Part shown: piece by piece, positions 7,183 to 15,068 of the stretch | Position numbering within the stretch: position 1 is the stretch's first letter | How the letters are laid out: every line of letters starts with the position of its first letter | NCBI GenBank assembly: GCA_910579435.1 | Contig: CAJTVF010000021.1 | Coordinates: forward strand, 1-35,596 | Direction of reading: 5' to 3' | From: an uncultured Oscillibacter sp. | GTDB taxonomy: Bacteria > Bacillota > Clostridia > Oscillospirales > Oscillospiraceae | Length of the DNA stretch: 35,596 bases | The notes under the pieces: generated by a model | The model's input: the letters and a program-made list of their open reading frames with translations, nothing else | Told to the model about the DNA's origin: nothing | Databases searched by the model: none | Position numbers and translations under genes: made by a program

Positions 7183-8553
7183 ATGAAAAAAATTGAGAAC
7201 CGGGCGGTTGTGTGCCTGCTGCTGGCCCTGGCGCTGGCGGCGGGGATGGCGTTTTTCCTCTTCCGCTATCTCACCCAGGGGGGAAGCTGGGCCTCTTCCG
7301 CCTTCAACCGCCACCTTTACAATACCCGGGGCCAGCTGACCGCCGGAACGGTGCTGGACCGGGACGGGGACGTGCTGTCCTCCGCCGAAAATGGAGAGCG
7401 GACCTACTACGACAGCGAGACCGTCCGAAAGGCCACCCTCCACGCCGTGGGGGACCTCCAGGGCAATATCGGCACCGGGGCGCTGAACGCCTTTGCCGGC
7501 AAGCTGACGGGCTGGAACCTTCTCAACGGCGCGTTTGGCGCGGACCGGGGCGGGGAGCTGACCCTGACCATTGACGCCCGGTACAACTACGAGGCGTATC
7601 AGGCCCTGAACGGCCATGCCGGGACCGTGGCCGTGTACAACTACAAGACCGGGGAGGTCCTCTGCATGGTCTCCGCCCCCAGCTACGACCCGCTGAACGT
7701 CCCGGAGGACATTGAGACCAACGACCGCTGGAAGGGGGCCTACGTGAACCGCTTCCTGTCCTCCGCCTTTACTCCCGGCTCGGTTTACAAAACCGTCACC
7801 CTGGCGGCGGCGCTGGAGAACCTGCCGGACCTGGAGGCCCGGACCTGGAGCTGTTCCGGGTCCGTGCAGATTGGGGAGGAGGCCATTATCTGCTCCGGCG
7901 TTCATGGGGAGCAGGACATTGCCGCCGCCTTCGCCAACAGCTGCAACACCGCCTTTGCCGAAATCGCCGTGGAACTGGGGGCGGAAACCCTGCGGAAGTA
8001 CACGGAACAGGCGGGCCTTACCTCCAGTTACCGCCTGGACGGCCTGTCCACCGCCCGGGGCTCCTTTGACTGGGACCTCACCGGCGGCCGCCTGGGCTGG
8101 GCGGGGGTGGGCCAGGACAAGGACCTGGTGAACCCCTGCGCCCTGATGGTCTACATGGGGGCCATTGCGGGCGGCGGAAAGGCGGCGGAGCCCTATCTGA
8201 TTTTAAAAACCCAAAACGGCCTGGGCATTCCCTCCCTGCCCCGCCTGACCAGCCGGACCGGGACCCTGATCCGCCGGGACACGGCGGAACGCCTGGCGGA
8301 GCTGATGGCCGGAAACGTGGAAAAGACTTACGGCCAGAGCCGCTTTTCCAACATGGACCTCTGCGCCAAGTCCGGCACCGCCGAGGTGGGAGAGGGCCAG
8401 CGCCCCCACGCCTGGTTCGCCGGATTCCTGCGGAACGAGGACGCGCCCTATGCCTTCGTGGCGTTGGTAGAAAACGGCGGCGGCGGCAGCAGCGTGGCGG
8501 GAAACGTGGCCGCGAGGGTGCTGGACGTGATTGTCAACGGTTACGAGAAGTAA
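7183..8553 (+). CDS. Class B penicillin-binding protein (PbpA-like D,D-transpeptidase)
   Basis: A 456-aa monofunctional transpeptidase, anchored by one N-terminal membrane segment (residues ~9-29) with the catalytic domain outside. All three penicillin-binding motifs are in place: SVYK at 200-203 with the catalytic serine, SCN at 253-255, and KSGT at 396-399. The N-terminal dimerisation domain is short, as in PbpA-type proteins that pair with an FHA/RodA partner. It would cross-link glycan strands made by the upstream SEDS polymerase. The ATG at 7183 has GAAGGAGG eight bases upstream. A 126-base gap containing hairpins separates it from the upstream gene, which may tune relative expression. 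Assignment to the class is firm; which cell-cycle stage it serves (elongation, division or sporulation) is not evident. Confidence 0.93.
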   Translation: MKKIENRAVVCLLLALALAAGMAFFLFRYLTQGGSWASSAFNRHLYNTRGQLTAGTVLDRDGDVLSSAENGERTYYDSETVRKATLHAVGDLQGNIGTGALNAFAGKLTGWNLLNGAFGADRGGELTLTIDARYNYEAYQALNGHAGTVAVYNYKTGEVLCMVSAPSYDPLNVPEDIETNDRWKGAYVNRFLSSAFTPGSVYKTVTLAAALENLPDLEARTWSCSGSVQIGEEAIICSGVHGEQDIAAAFANSCNTAFAEIAVELGAETLRKYTEQAGLTSSYRLDGLSTARGSFDWDLTGGRLGWAGVGQDKDLVNPCALMVYMGAIAGGGKAAEPYLILKTQNGLGIPSLPRLTSRTGTLIRRDTAERLAELMAGNVEKTYGQSRFSNMDLCAKSGTAEVGEGQRPHAWFAGFLRNEDAPYAFVALVENGGGGSSVAGNVAARVLDVIVNGYEK

Positions 8554-8598
8554 ATACGTTTTGTGGAATCAGATAAATAATCAACGGAGGGTATACGA

Positions 8599-8898
8599 AT
8601 GAAGCGACAAAACCCCCTGCTTCTGCGGGGCGTGAAGCAGCTGAACTTGGGGGCCATCGTCTCCGGCGTTGGCTTTCTGCTGTATCTGGGGACCGCCGCC
8701 CTGGGCTGGCGGGACGCGGCGGACGTGCTGTCCCTGGCCTTTGCCCTGGCGTCCCTGTATGTCTTCGCCTCTGTGGCGGCGGAGCGGAAGCGGGACCGGG
8801 AGGCGGTGAGCTGTAACCTCCTCTGGGGCCAGGGGGCCCTGGCCCTGCTGACCTGCCTGTGCGCCGCAGTCACCCTCCGGGAGAGGCTGGGGAGATAA
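8599..8898 (+). CDS. Small 99-aa three-helix membrane protein
   Basis: A short hydrophobic protein with three likely membrane segments at residues ~16-36, ~43-62 and ~73-90, a basic N-terminus (MKRQN) and a basic C-terminus (RERLGR). I do not recognise a named family. A good ribosome site (GGAGGG) precedes the ATG at 8599. It follows the PBP gene by 45 bases on the same strand and precedes a strong terminator, so it is probably the last gene of the cell-wall operon and may assist the SEDS-PBP pair. That role is inferred only from position. Confidence 0.75.
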   Translation: MKRQNPLLLRGVKQLNLGAIVSGVGFLLYLGTAALGWRDAADVLSLAFALASLYVFASVAAERKRDREAVSCNLLWGQGALALLTCLCAAVTLRERLGR

Positions 8899-8901
8899 AC
8901 A

Positions 8902-8930
8902 AGAGGCCCGGGAATGGTTCCCGGGCCTCT
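8902..8930 (+). terminator. Intrinsic terminator of the FHA-FtsW/PBP operon
   Basis: AGAGGCCCGGGAA (8902-8914) and TTCCCGGGCCTCT (8918-8930) form a perfect 13-bp stem with a 3-base loop, followed by CTTCATCATT. It lies four bases after the stop of the 99-aa gene. Confidence 0.85.
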
Positions 8931-9007
8931 CTTCATCATTCCGCCGGCCTTCGCCGCCGGGTTCCTCCGGAGTATGCCGGGTCCCGCGGGCTCCGGCCTT
9001 GAAGCGG

Positions 9008-9289
9008 TCAGCAGCAGCAGCCGCCGCAGGGGATGCGCTTCACGCAGTCCGCGCTGATCTGGGGCGGGATGCTCATGGTCATGGCGCCGCTGTACTGGAT
9101 GCAGACGCACTCACCCGGACGGAAGCAGCAGGCGTCGTTGGTATGGACCAGCACCTCCTGGCAGCCGCACAGGTCGCAGACCAGCAGGTCGCAGCAGTTC
9201 ACCCGCAGGACGCGGGCGTTCATCGTGACGGGCTCCCGGCACTCGGCGCACTCGATGCACTCATTGCACTCGTTGCAGACAGATTCCAT
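9008..9289 (-). CDS. Cysteine-rich 93-aa protein (19 cysteines)
   Basis: Nineteen of 93 residues are cysteine. The N-terminus is a regular C-x2-C ladder, CNECNECIECAEC, with five cysteines at positions 5, 8, 11, 14 and 17. The centre has NCCDLLVCDLCGCQ and DACCFRPGECVC, and the end is CGGCCC. The middle segment (VLVHTNDACCFRPG, then QYSGAMTMSIPPQISADC) is ordered and beta-like, so this is not a plain metallothionein. No signal peptide is visible. The ATG has AGGAGG nine bases upstream. It is the last gene of a minus-strand group behind a lipoprotein and a ModE-like wHTH protein. Metal binding, or a disulphide-linked spore or coat role, are both possible; neither is demonstrated. Confidence 0.8.
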   Translation of the reverse strand: MESVCNECNECIECAECREPVTMNARVLRVNCCDLLVCDLCGCQEVLVHTNDACCFRPGECVCIQYSGAMTMSIPPQISADCVKRIPCGGCCC

Positions 9290-9341
9290 AATGAGGACCT
9301 CCTATTCCATAAGATGTATTCCATCCTATGCGCAAGGCAGG

Positions 9342-9698
9342 TCAGAGGTCCCGGAAATACTCCCCGAACCGCTGGAGGGCATAAGCGGACACCTCTTCCC
9401 GGAGGGCCTGGTAGGCGCCCAGCAGGGCCTCCGCCTCCGCCGTCAGGGCCGCGCCGCCGCCGTGGCGGCCCCCTATGGTGGAGCTCAGCAGCTTATACCC
9501 CAGGGCGTCCTCGGCGGCGCGGACGATGCGCCAGGCCTTGGAATAGGCCATGCCCATGGACCCCGCCGCCGCCCGGAGGGAGCGCTTCTCCCGGACCTCC
9601 TCCAAAAGCGCGGCCACGCCGGGCCCAAAGCGCCGCTGGCCCTCTCCGTCCAAGAGGCGGAGGGTAACGGCGAGGCGCAGGTCAGGACTGTGATTCAT
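9342..9698 (-). CDS. ModE-like winged-helix DNA-binding protein
   Basis: A 118-aa protein equivalent to the N-terminal DNA-binding domain of the molybdate regulator ModE, without the molybdate-binding MOP domains. The wHTH runs LEEVREKRSLRAAAGSMGMAYSKAWRIVRAAE, and the family-typical wing GYKLLSSTIGGRHGGGAALT follows. The chosen ATG at 9698 has AAAGGAG upstream and overlaps the stop of the lipoprotein gene by four bases (ATGA), a sign of translational coupling. No molybdate transporter or molybdopterin gene lies in the window, so the effector and target genes are open. Stand-alone ModE-N proteins often regulate molybdoenzyme or metal genes. Confidence 0.87.
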   Translation of the reverse strand: MNHSPDLRLAVTLRLLDGEGQRRFGPGVAALLEEVREKRSLRAAAGSMGMAYSKAWRIVRAAEDALGYKLLSSTIGGRHGGGAALTAEAEALLGAYQALREEVSAYALQRFGEYFRDL

Positions 9699-10621
9699 GG
9701 GATATACTCCTTTCGCTCCACCAGCTGGGGCTCGCCGTCCCAGAACTCCCAAAGCTCGGTAAAATAGGAGACGGTGCCATCCCCATTGCCCTCATAGACC
9801 GGAACCTCCCGGCTGGCCAGGACCAGGTCTGCCTCAATGCTCCACTCGGCGGGCCGGGGGCGGAGGAAATCTCCCTCCCTGGGGAGCCAGACTTCCCGTG
9901 CGCCCTCCCGCTCTATGTCCAGATAGCCGGAATCGGGCTGGAAGTTCCGGACCAGCCGTTCCACCCGGTGCAAATACAGGCTTCCGTTCCCGTCAGGCCG
10001 GTAGTATTCCGTAACCCACTGGGACCCGGCGGAGCCGGATTTATATTCGGCGGTGGTTTCCCCGCTTTCCGGATGGGCCTCCGCCCCCTGGAGGATGCAG
10101 GCGAATTGATACTGCCCCGCCTCCCGGTCCCAGGTCCAATAGTAATAGGGAATCATGTTGTTGCACCGCCCGGCGAAGAGGCCAAAGTCGGTATCCCCGT
10201 CAAAGTTCAGGTCCAGCGCGTCCATGCAGTCTTCCGTGCTCCAGCAGTCGGTGTAGCCGCCGTCCTCAAACCCTTCGCTTACAATGCCCTCCCGGGCCTG
10301 GACGGTCTGGATAAGCGCGTCTCCGTCGTACACCCGGACCTCCCGGACGCCGACGCTGTATTCGTCCAGCCGCTTCCCCACGGCCTCCAGCCGCAGCGTC
10401 CGCCCGTCCGCCAGGGGCGCGTCCAGGGTCAAAAGGACGTGGTCCTCCGAGGGGACCTCCTCCACAGGGACTTCCTCCTCCGGGGAGGCTTCCGCCGGGG
10501 CGGGCTGCTCCGGGACCTCCTGAAGAGACGGGGCAGGGGGTTCTTCCTCCGCCACCTCCGCCGGGGCGGCGCAGGCGGGCAGCATCAACAAAGCCAGCAG
10601 CAGAATCAGCAATCGGCGCAT
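9695..10621 (-). CDS. Secreted lipoprotein with FG-GAP/EF-hand-like repeat domain
   Basis: A 308-aa predicted lipoprotein. The N-terminus MRRLLILLLALLMLPAC is a type II signal peptide with the lipobox LPAC (cysteine 17). A ~45-residue Pro/Glu/Ala-rich linker follows (about residues 18-62). The folded part has ALDLNFDGDTDFGLF, a calcium-loop-like DxNxDGxxD motif as found in XAC2610/FG-GAP-type repeats of cell-surface proteins, followed by YYYWTWDREAGQY. Its function is unknown. GGAAAGGA lies about ten bases before the ATG. The last codons overlap the ModE-like gene, so the two are translated together. A candidate minus-strand promoter with an extended -10 lies at about 10660-10690. Confidence 0.8.
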   Translation of the reverse strand: MRRLLILLLALLMLPACAAPAEVAEEEPPAPSLQEVPEQPAPAEASPEEEVPVEEVPSEDHVLLTLDAPLADGRTLRLEAVGKRLDEYSVGVREVRVYDGDALIQTVQAREGIVSEGFEDGGYTDCWSTEDCMDALDLNFDGDTDFGLFAGRCNNMIPYYYWTWDREAGQYQFACILQGAEAHPESGETTAEYKSGSAGSQWVTEYYRPDGNGSLYLHRVERLVRNFQPDSGYLDIEREGAREVWLPREGDFLRPRPAEWSIEADLVLASREVPVYEGNGDGTVSYFTELWEFWDGEPQLVERKEYIP

Positions 10622-10743
10622 CGCTCAATATCCTTTCCAGGGAGATTTATCAGACCCAATATAACAGGTTTTCCCGCCGAAGTGGTAACAAAAAAGTGAC
10701 AGTTTTCCGCCCTCCCCGTCCCGGTCTGGAAATGAAACCCAGC

Positions 10744-10772
10744 TTGACATCCCGCTTTCCCGGCGGTATCAT
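10744..10772 (+). promoter_or_regulatory. Promoter of the pfkA operon
   Basis: A perfect -35 TTGACA (10744-10749) and -10 TATCAT (10767-10772) are spaced by exactly 17 bases, about 105 bases upstream of the pfkA ATG. The leader between them is GC-rich with CGGCGG/CCGCCG complementarity that may fold. Confidence 0.75.
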
Positions 10773-10876
10773 GGTATACAGGAAAAAATCGGCTGCCGCC
10801 CGGCCTGCTCCACGGCGGAGCGCCGCCCCGGAGCGAACCGGGCCCTGCCGGTGAAATTCGTCAGGAGGGTTTTGTT

Positions 10877-11887
10877 ATGGAGAAAAAGGTAAAGAGAATC
10901 GGCGTCCTCACCAGCGGCGGCGACGCGCCGGGCATGAACGCGGCGGTACGGGCGGTGGTCCGGGCCTCCATCAACCGGGGCATCAGCTGCATCGGCATCC
11001 GCCGGGGCTGGAACGGCCTCATTACCAGCGACTTTGTCCCGCTGAACTCCTCCAGCGTCAGCCACATCATCAACAAGGGCGGCACCATGCTCTACACCGC
11101 CCGGAGCCTGGAGTTCATGGAGGAGGCAGGCCGGGCCAAGGCCCTGGCCACCTGCCGCCTGCTGGGCCTGGACGGCATTGTGGCCATCGGCGGCGACGGC
11201 ACCTTCCGGGGGGCCCTGGCCATCTCCCGCCAGGCCGCCAAGGACGGCATGAGCCTCCGTGTGGTGGGCATCCCCGCCACCATTGACAACGACATCGGAT
11301 GCTCCCACTACACCATCGGATTCGACTCCGCCTGCAACACGGCCATCGAGTGCATCGACAAGCTCCGGGACACCATGCAGTCCCACGAGCGCTGCTCCGT
11401 GGTGGAGGTCATGGGCCGCCACGCGGGCTACCTGGCCCTGTACGTGGGCATCTCCGTGGGCGCCACCGCCGTGCTGATTCCCGAGCGGGAGCCGGACTTC
11501 GAGCGGGACATTGTGGAGAAGATCCGCCGGGCCCGCCTGGCGGGCACCACCCATTACATGGTCGTCGTGGCGGAGGGCGCGGGCAGCGCCATCGAGATCA
11601 GCCAGCGCATCCACGAGGAACTGGGCATCGACCCCCGGGTGACGGTGCTGGGCCACATCCAGCGGGGCGGCTCTCCCTCCGCCCGGGACCGGGAGACCGC
11701 CAGCCGCATGGGCTACGAGGCGGTAAAGGTCCTGGCCGAGGGCGAGGGAAACCAGATCATCGGCATCCTGGACGGCTATCTCCGGGACATTGAGATGGAA
11801 GAGGCCCTGGCTATGACCAAGAAGTTCCAGATGGACCGCTATCAGATTCTGGAGGCCCTGACCAACAGCTGCGGCCCCGATTTTTAA
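10877..11887 (+). CDS. pfkA: ATP-dependent 6-phosphofructokinase
   Basis: A 336-aa cytosolic glycolytic kinase that phosphorylates fructose 6-phosphate to fructose 1,6-bisphosphate. The ATP site GGDGT at 105-109 has Gly, not Asp, in the fourth position, marking ATP rather than pyrophosphate as donor. TIDNDI at 135-140 holds the catalytic aspartate. The residue before it is Ala (PATIDND) where E. coli has Gly and PPi enzymes have Lys, also consistent with ATP use. MGRHAGYLAL and GHIQRGGSPSARDR supply substrate-binding residues. Length is slightly above the 320-aa bacterial norm. AGGAGGG precedes the ATG at 10877. It is the first gene of an operon with the aldo/keto reductase 15 bases downstream. 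Confidence 0.96.
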   Translation: MEKKVKRIGVLTSGGDAPGMNAAVRAVVRASINRGISCIGIRRGWNGLITSDFVPLNSSSVSHIINKGGTMLYTARSLEFMEEAGRAKALATCRLLGLDGIVAIGGDGTFRGALAISRQAAKDGMSLRVVGIPATIDNDIGCSHYTIGFDSACNTAIECIDKLRDTMQSHERCSVVEVMGRHAGYLALYVGISVGATAVLIPEREPDFERDIVEKIRRARLAGTTHYMVVVAEGAGSAIEISQRIHEELGIDPRVTVLGHIQRGGSPSARDRETASRMGYEAVKVLAEGEGNQIIGILDGYLRDIEMEEALAMTKKFQMDRYQILEALTNSCGPDF

Positions 11888-11902
11888 CAAGAGGAGGAGC
11901 TC

Positions 11903-12928
11903 ATGGAAAAAGTCAGACTGGGCCGCACGGAGCTGATGGTGACGAAGACGGCCTTCGGCGCCCTGCCCATCCAGCGGATTTCCAAGGCGGACGCGGTGAA
12001 GCTGGTCCGCCGGGCCGTAGACGCCGGAATCAACTACTTTGACACCGCCAACATGTACACCGACAGCGAGGAAAAGCTGGGCGAGGCCCTGGAGGGCGTG
12101 CGGGAGCATGTGGTGATCTCCACCAAGAGCGGCGGCGGGGACAAAAAGACGGTGCTGGCCCATATTGAGCAGAGCCTCCGGTCCCTGCGGACGGATTACA
12201 TCGACCTCTTCCAGTTCCATAACCCCGCCAAGCTGCCGGATATCCACGACCCCGGCGGCCCCTTCGCCGCCGCCCTGGAGATGAAGGAAAAGGGCTATAT
12301 CCGGCACATCGGCATTACGAACCACCGGCTGTTCATCGCCCGGGAGGCCATTGCCTCCGGGAACTTCGAGACCCTCCAGTTCCCCTTCTGCTACCTGACC
12401 ACGGAGAAGGAGCTGGGGCTGGTGGAGGACTGCGAAAAGGCCGACATGGGCTACATCGCCATGAAGGGCCTCTCCGGCGGCCTTTTGAACAACGCCGAGG
12501 CGTGCTACGCCTTCATGCAGGAATATCCCCATGTCGTTCCCATCTGGGGCATCCAGCACGAGTGGGAGCTGGACCAGTGGCTGGAGCTGGCGGAGCGGAA
12601 CCCCCATATGACGCCGGAGCTCCGGGCCGTCATTGAGGCGGACCGGAAGGATCTGGCGGGGAGCTTCTGCCGCTCCTGCGGGTACTGCCTCCCCTGCGCC
12701 GCCGGCATCGACATTCCCCAGGCGGCCCGGATGTCCGCCCTGCTGCGGCGCTCGCCGTACCAGCGGTACATGACGGACGCCTGGCATGAGAAGATGCACC
12801 AGATTGAGAGCTGCGTCCACTGCGGCGCCTGCAAGAGCCGGTGCCCCTATGGGCTGGACACGCCGAACCTGCTGGTGGAAATGCTGAAGGACTACGACGC
12901 GTTTTATGCGGAGCACCACAATGACTGA
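11903..12928 (+). CDS. Aldo/keto reductase with C-terminal 4Fe-4S dicluster domain
   Basis: A 341-aa protein with an N-terminal (alpha/beta)8 aldo/keto reductase barrel and a C-terminal ferredoxin-like domain. The tetrad is in place: Asp47 and Tyr52 in FDTANMY, Lys75 in ISTKSG, and His106 in FQFHNP. The C-terminal ~70 residues hold two cysteine groups, CRSCGYCLPC and CVHCGACKSRCPY, as expected for 4Fe-4S clusters. Such fusions are common in anaerobes and probably couple carbonyl reduction to ferredoxin rather than only to NADPH; the natural substrate is unknown. GAGGAGG lies just before the ATG at 11903. It overlaps the next ORF by eight bases, so the genes 10877-13958 form one transcription unit. 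Confidence 0.93.
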   Translation: MEKVRLGRTELMVTKTAFGALPIQRISKADAVKLVRRAVDAGINYFDTANMYTDSEEKLGEALEGVREHVVISTKSGGGDKKTVLAHIEQSLRSLRTDYIDLFQFHNPAKLPDIHDPGGPFAAALEMKEKGYIRHIGITNHRLFIAREAIASGNFETLQFPFCYLTTEKELGLVEDCEKADMGYIAMKGLSGGLLNNAEACYAFMQEYPHVVPIWGIQHEWELDQWLELAERNPHMTPELRAVIEADRKDLAGSFCRSCGYCLPCAAGIDIPQAARMSALLRRSPYQRYMTDAWHEKMHQIESCVHCGACKSRCPYGLDTPNLLVEMLKDYDAFYAEHHND

Positions 12929-13958
12929 CCCCGGGCGAACAAAAGGCCAGGTCCCCCTCTGTCTGTGGAGGTGGGGCCTGTCTCTCTGCGCCCTGCCGGC
13001 GCTGACGTCCTGTTCCGGCCCCGAAACGGGGCCTGTCCCTGAACCGGAGGAGCCGCCCCGGGCGGAGGCCGTGGAGCCCCAAGAGGCTCCCGCCGCCGGA
13101 CCGGAGGAGGAGCTCTCGGCGGACGGGCTTCCCCTGGTCATCCCTCTGGAGGCTCAGGAGCTGGAGCCCCCGGCCCTGGAGGCGGGGGACCCGGCGGCGG
13201 CCCTGGCCTCGGAGGACGTGGCGTTTTCGGACCGGCTGGACTCCGGCGTGGAGCTGGAGATCCGCCGGGCCAGCCCGGTCCCGGACAACGGGACCATCTT
13301 TTACGATGTTTACGCCCTCACCCGGACTTTGGCCGGGGACTGGACCGTCCTGGGCCGCCTGTCGGAGTATAATCATTATGTGGGGAATTTTGGCCTGGAT
13401 GCGGCGGAGCGGGTGCCGGACATTCTGGGCCAGGAGGGCTGGCAGATTTCCCTTGGCATCGGCGCGGCGGCGGTGACGAGCTGGTACTTCGCCGCCGGGC
13501 CCGGGGGCGCGGAGCTGGTCCTGGACGTGAGCAGCAGCCAGGAGGCCGAGGCAGCGGACCTGGACGGCGGGGCGGCCAAGGCCGTCACCCGGCGGCACAG
13601 CGGCGGGGGCAGCGCCAGAATAATCCCTCCGAAGGCCCGGGCGCCCCGCCGCTGCGGGATTTCCAATGACGCCGGTTTACAACGGGAAGGAGCCTGCGCG
13701 AAAGCTGGAGCCGGCATGGATAAAAAAGCCCCGGCAGACCCTGCCGAAGCAATCTGCCGGGGTTTTCCCTGTCTCAGCGGTTACCCTTCGGGAGGCGCGA
13801 AAACGCGCCTCCCCCTTTTTATCCGGATACTCCGGATGCGCCTCAGCCCTTGCACACGGGGACGATCCAGCCCTTGGTATCGGGGATCTTGCCCCACTGC
13901 ATGCCGGTCATGGTGTCATAGAGCTTCTGGGTCACGGGGCCGATCTTCCCGTCGTTGA
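12921..13958 (+). CDS. Lipoprotein ORF, probably frameshifted near the 3' end
   Basis: The N-terminus carries a type II signal peptide with the lipobox LTSC (CALPALTSCSG), then a Pro/Glu/Ala linker like that of the lipoprotein at 9695-10621, then a folded segment (FSDRLDSGVELEIRRA, YDVYALTRTLAGDW, GWQISLGIGAAAVTSWYF). From about codon 220 (near 13580) the sequence becomes low-complexity and arginine-rich. It reads straight through a strong terminator at 13729-13762 and into the antisense of ilvE. Alternative frames stop at about 13620 and 13669, before the terminator. This suggests a single-base indel, genuine or from sequencing, and a true product of about 230-250 aa. The start is ATG 12921, with GGAG seven bases upstream, inside the end of the aldo/keto reductase gene. 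Confidence 0.55.
   Translation: MTDPGRTKGQVPLCLWRWGLSLCALPALTSCSGPETGPVPEPEEPPRAEAVEPQEAPAAGPEEELSADGLPLVIPLEAQELEPPALEAGDPAAALASEDVAFSDRLDSGVELEIRRASPVPDNGTIFYDVYALTRTLAGDWTVLGRLSEYNHYVGNFGLDAAERVPDILGQEGWQISLGIGAAAVTSWYFAAGPGGAELVLDVSSSQEAEAADLDGGAAKAVTRRHSGGGSARIIPPKARAPRRCGISNDAGLQREGACAKAGAGMDKKAPADPAEAICRGFPCLSGYPSGGAKTRLPLFIRILRMRLSPCTRGRSSPWYRGSCPTACRSWCHRASGSRGRSSRR
13729..13762. terminator. Bidirectional intrinsic terminator between pfkA operon and ilvE
   Basis: CCCCGGCAGA (13729-13738) and TCTGCCGGGG (13753-13762) form a perfect 10-bp stem, with AAAAAA before and TTTT after, so it can act in both directions. It lies inside the extended lipoprotein reading frame, which argues against that extension being genuine. 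Confidence 0.85.
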
Positions 13959-14919
13959 TGAAGACCTTGTCTCCCTTCCAGTCCAGCTCCTTCACCGGGG
14001 AGACCACGGCGGCGGTGCCGGTGCCGAAGACCTCATCCAGCTTGCCCTCATGCCCCGCCTTCATCACGTCCGCGATGGCCAGGGGTCCCTCCACGACCTC
14101 ATAGCCCCAGTCGCGCAGCAGCTCGATGCAGCTCCGCCGGGTGACGCCGGGCAGCACGGTGCCCGTGCAGGCGGCGGTGTAGATTTTCCCGTCGATCTTG
14201 AACAGGATGTTCATGCTGCCCACTTCCTCGACGTACTTCTTCTCCACGCCGTCCAGCCACAGCACCTGGGCAAAGCCCTTCCGCTCCGCCAGCTCGCCGG
14301 CCTTGATGGACGCGGCGTAGTTGCCGCCGCACTTGGTGAAGCCCGTCAGGCCCGGGGCGGCGCGGATGTACTCGTCCTCCACATAGATGCGGACCGGGTC
14401 GATGCCCTCGGCGTAGTAAGCGCCGGAGGGGGCGCAGATGACGCAGAAGGTGTAGTGCTTGCTGGCGTGGACGCCAAGCCCCACGTCGGTGGCAAAGACG
14501 AAGGGGCGGATGTACAGGGAGGCGCCGTCGGCGCGGGGCACCCAGTCCTTCTCAATCTCCACCAGGGCCTTCACGGCCTGGACGAAATCGTCCACGGGGA
14601 TCTGGGGGACGCACATGCGGTCGGAGGAATCCTGCATCCGCTGGGCGTTGCACTCCGGACGGAAGAGCTGAATGGTATTGTCCACGGAACGATAGGCCTT
14701 CATGCCCTCAAAAAGCTCCTGGGCATAGTGGAACACCACGGTGGCGGGGTCCATGGGGAAGGGGGCGTAGGGGACGATGCGGGGGTCGTGCCAGCCCTGC
14801 CCGTCAGTATAGTCCATCAGGAACATGTGGTCTGTGAAAATCTTGGCGAAGCCCAGCTTGCTCTCATCGGCGGGCTTGGCCTTGGGGGCGGTGTTTTTCG
14901 TGATTTTGATATCCAGCAT
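13843..14919 (-). CDS. ilvE: Branched-chain amino acid aminotransferase
   Basis: A 358-aa fold-type IV PLP enzyme that interconverts Val, Leu and Ile with their 2-oxoacids, using 2-oxoglutarate/glutamate. Family signatures are clear: FEGMKAYR, the PLP-lysine region GLTGFTKCGGNYAAS, EVGSMNILF, and GTGTAAVVSPV near the C-terminus. The ATG at 14919 is preferred over the GTG three codons earlier because AGGAGA then sits about nine bases upstream. It has its own strong promoter at 15005-15033 although the 2-oxoacid oxidoreductase genes end just upstream on the same strand. Its product 2-oxoacids are the expected substrates of that oxidoreductase, suggesting catabolic use (branched-chain fatty acids) as well as biosynthesis. 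Confidence 0.95.
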   Translation of the reverse strand: MLDIKITKNTAPKAKPADESKLGFAKIFTDHMFLMDYTDGQGWHDPRIVPYAPFPMDPATVVFHYAQELFEGMKAYRSVDNTIQLFRPECNAQRMQDSSDRMCVPQIPVDDFVQAVKALVEIEKDWVPRADGASLYIRPFVFATDVGLGVHASKHYTFCVICAPSGAYYAEGIDPVRIYVEDEYIRAAPGLTGFTKCGGNYAASIKAGELAERKGFAQVLWLDGVEKKYVEEVGSMNILFKIDGKIYTAACTGTVLPGVTRRSCIELLRDWGYEVVEGPLAIADVMKAGHEGKLDEVFGTGTAAVVSPVKELDWKGDKVFINDGKIGPVTQKLYDTMTGMQWGKIPDTKGWIVPVCKG

Positions 14920-15004
14920 GGTAAACACTCTCCTGTTTTCTGTATTGGGGGGCGGCCCCCTGCCGGGCGGGGCGCGAGCCGGGTCCGGTTTTGTGCTTTA
15001 AATG

Positions 15005-15033
15005 ATTATATGCTTGCCAGGGGGCAAAGTCAA
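15005..15033 (-). promoter_or_regulatory. Promoter of ilvE
   Basis: On the minus strand TTGACT (15028-15033) and a perfect TATAAT (15005-15010) are spaced by 17 bases. The ~75-base leader before the ATG at 14919 is very GC-rich (GGGGGCGGCC and CCCCGCCCGG runs) and may fold. I see no T-box features. Confidence 0.8.
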
Positions 15034-15068
15034 TGGGTTTTTCGCGGCCCGCCGCCAGGCAATGAAAC

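Noticed and set aside
10769..13141. A 790-codon open frame on the minus strand opposite pfkA and the aldo/keto reductase
   Set aside because: It is a GC-skew shadow of two well-recognised genes; the translation is low-complexity His/Gly/Pro/Val/Leu and has no ribosome site.
14929..15000. T-box riboswitch in the ilvE leader
   Set aside because: The leader is only ~75 bases and lacks the T-box sequence, specifier loop and antiterminator.
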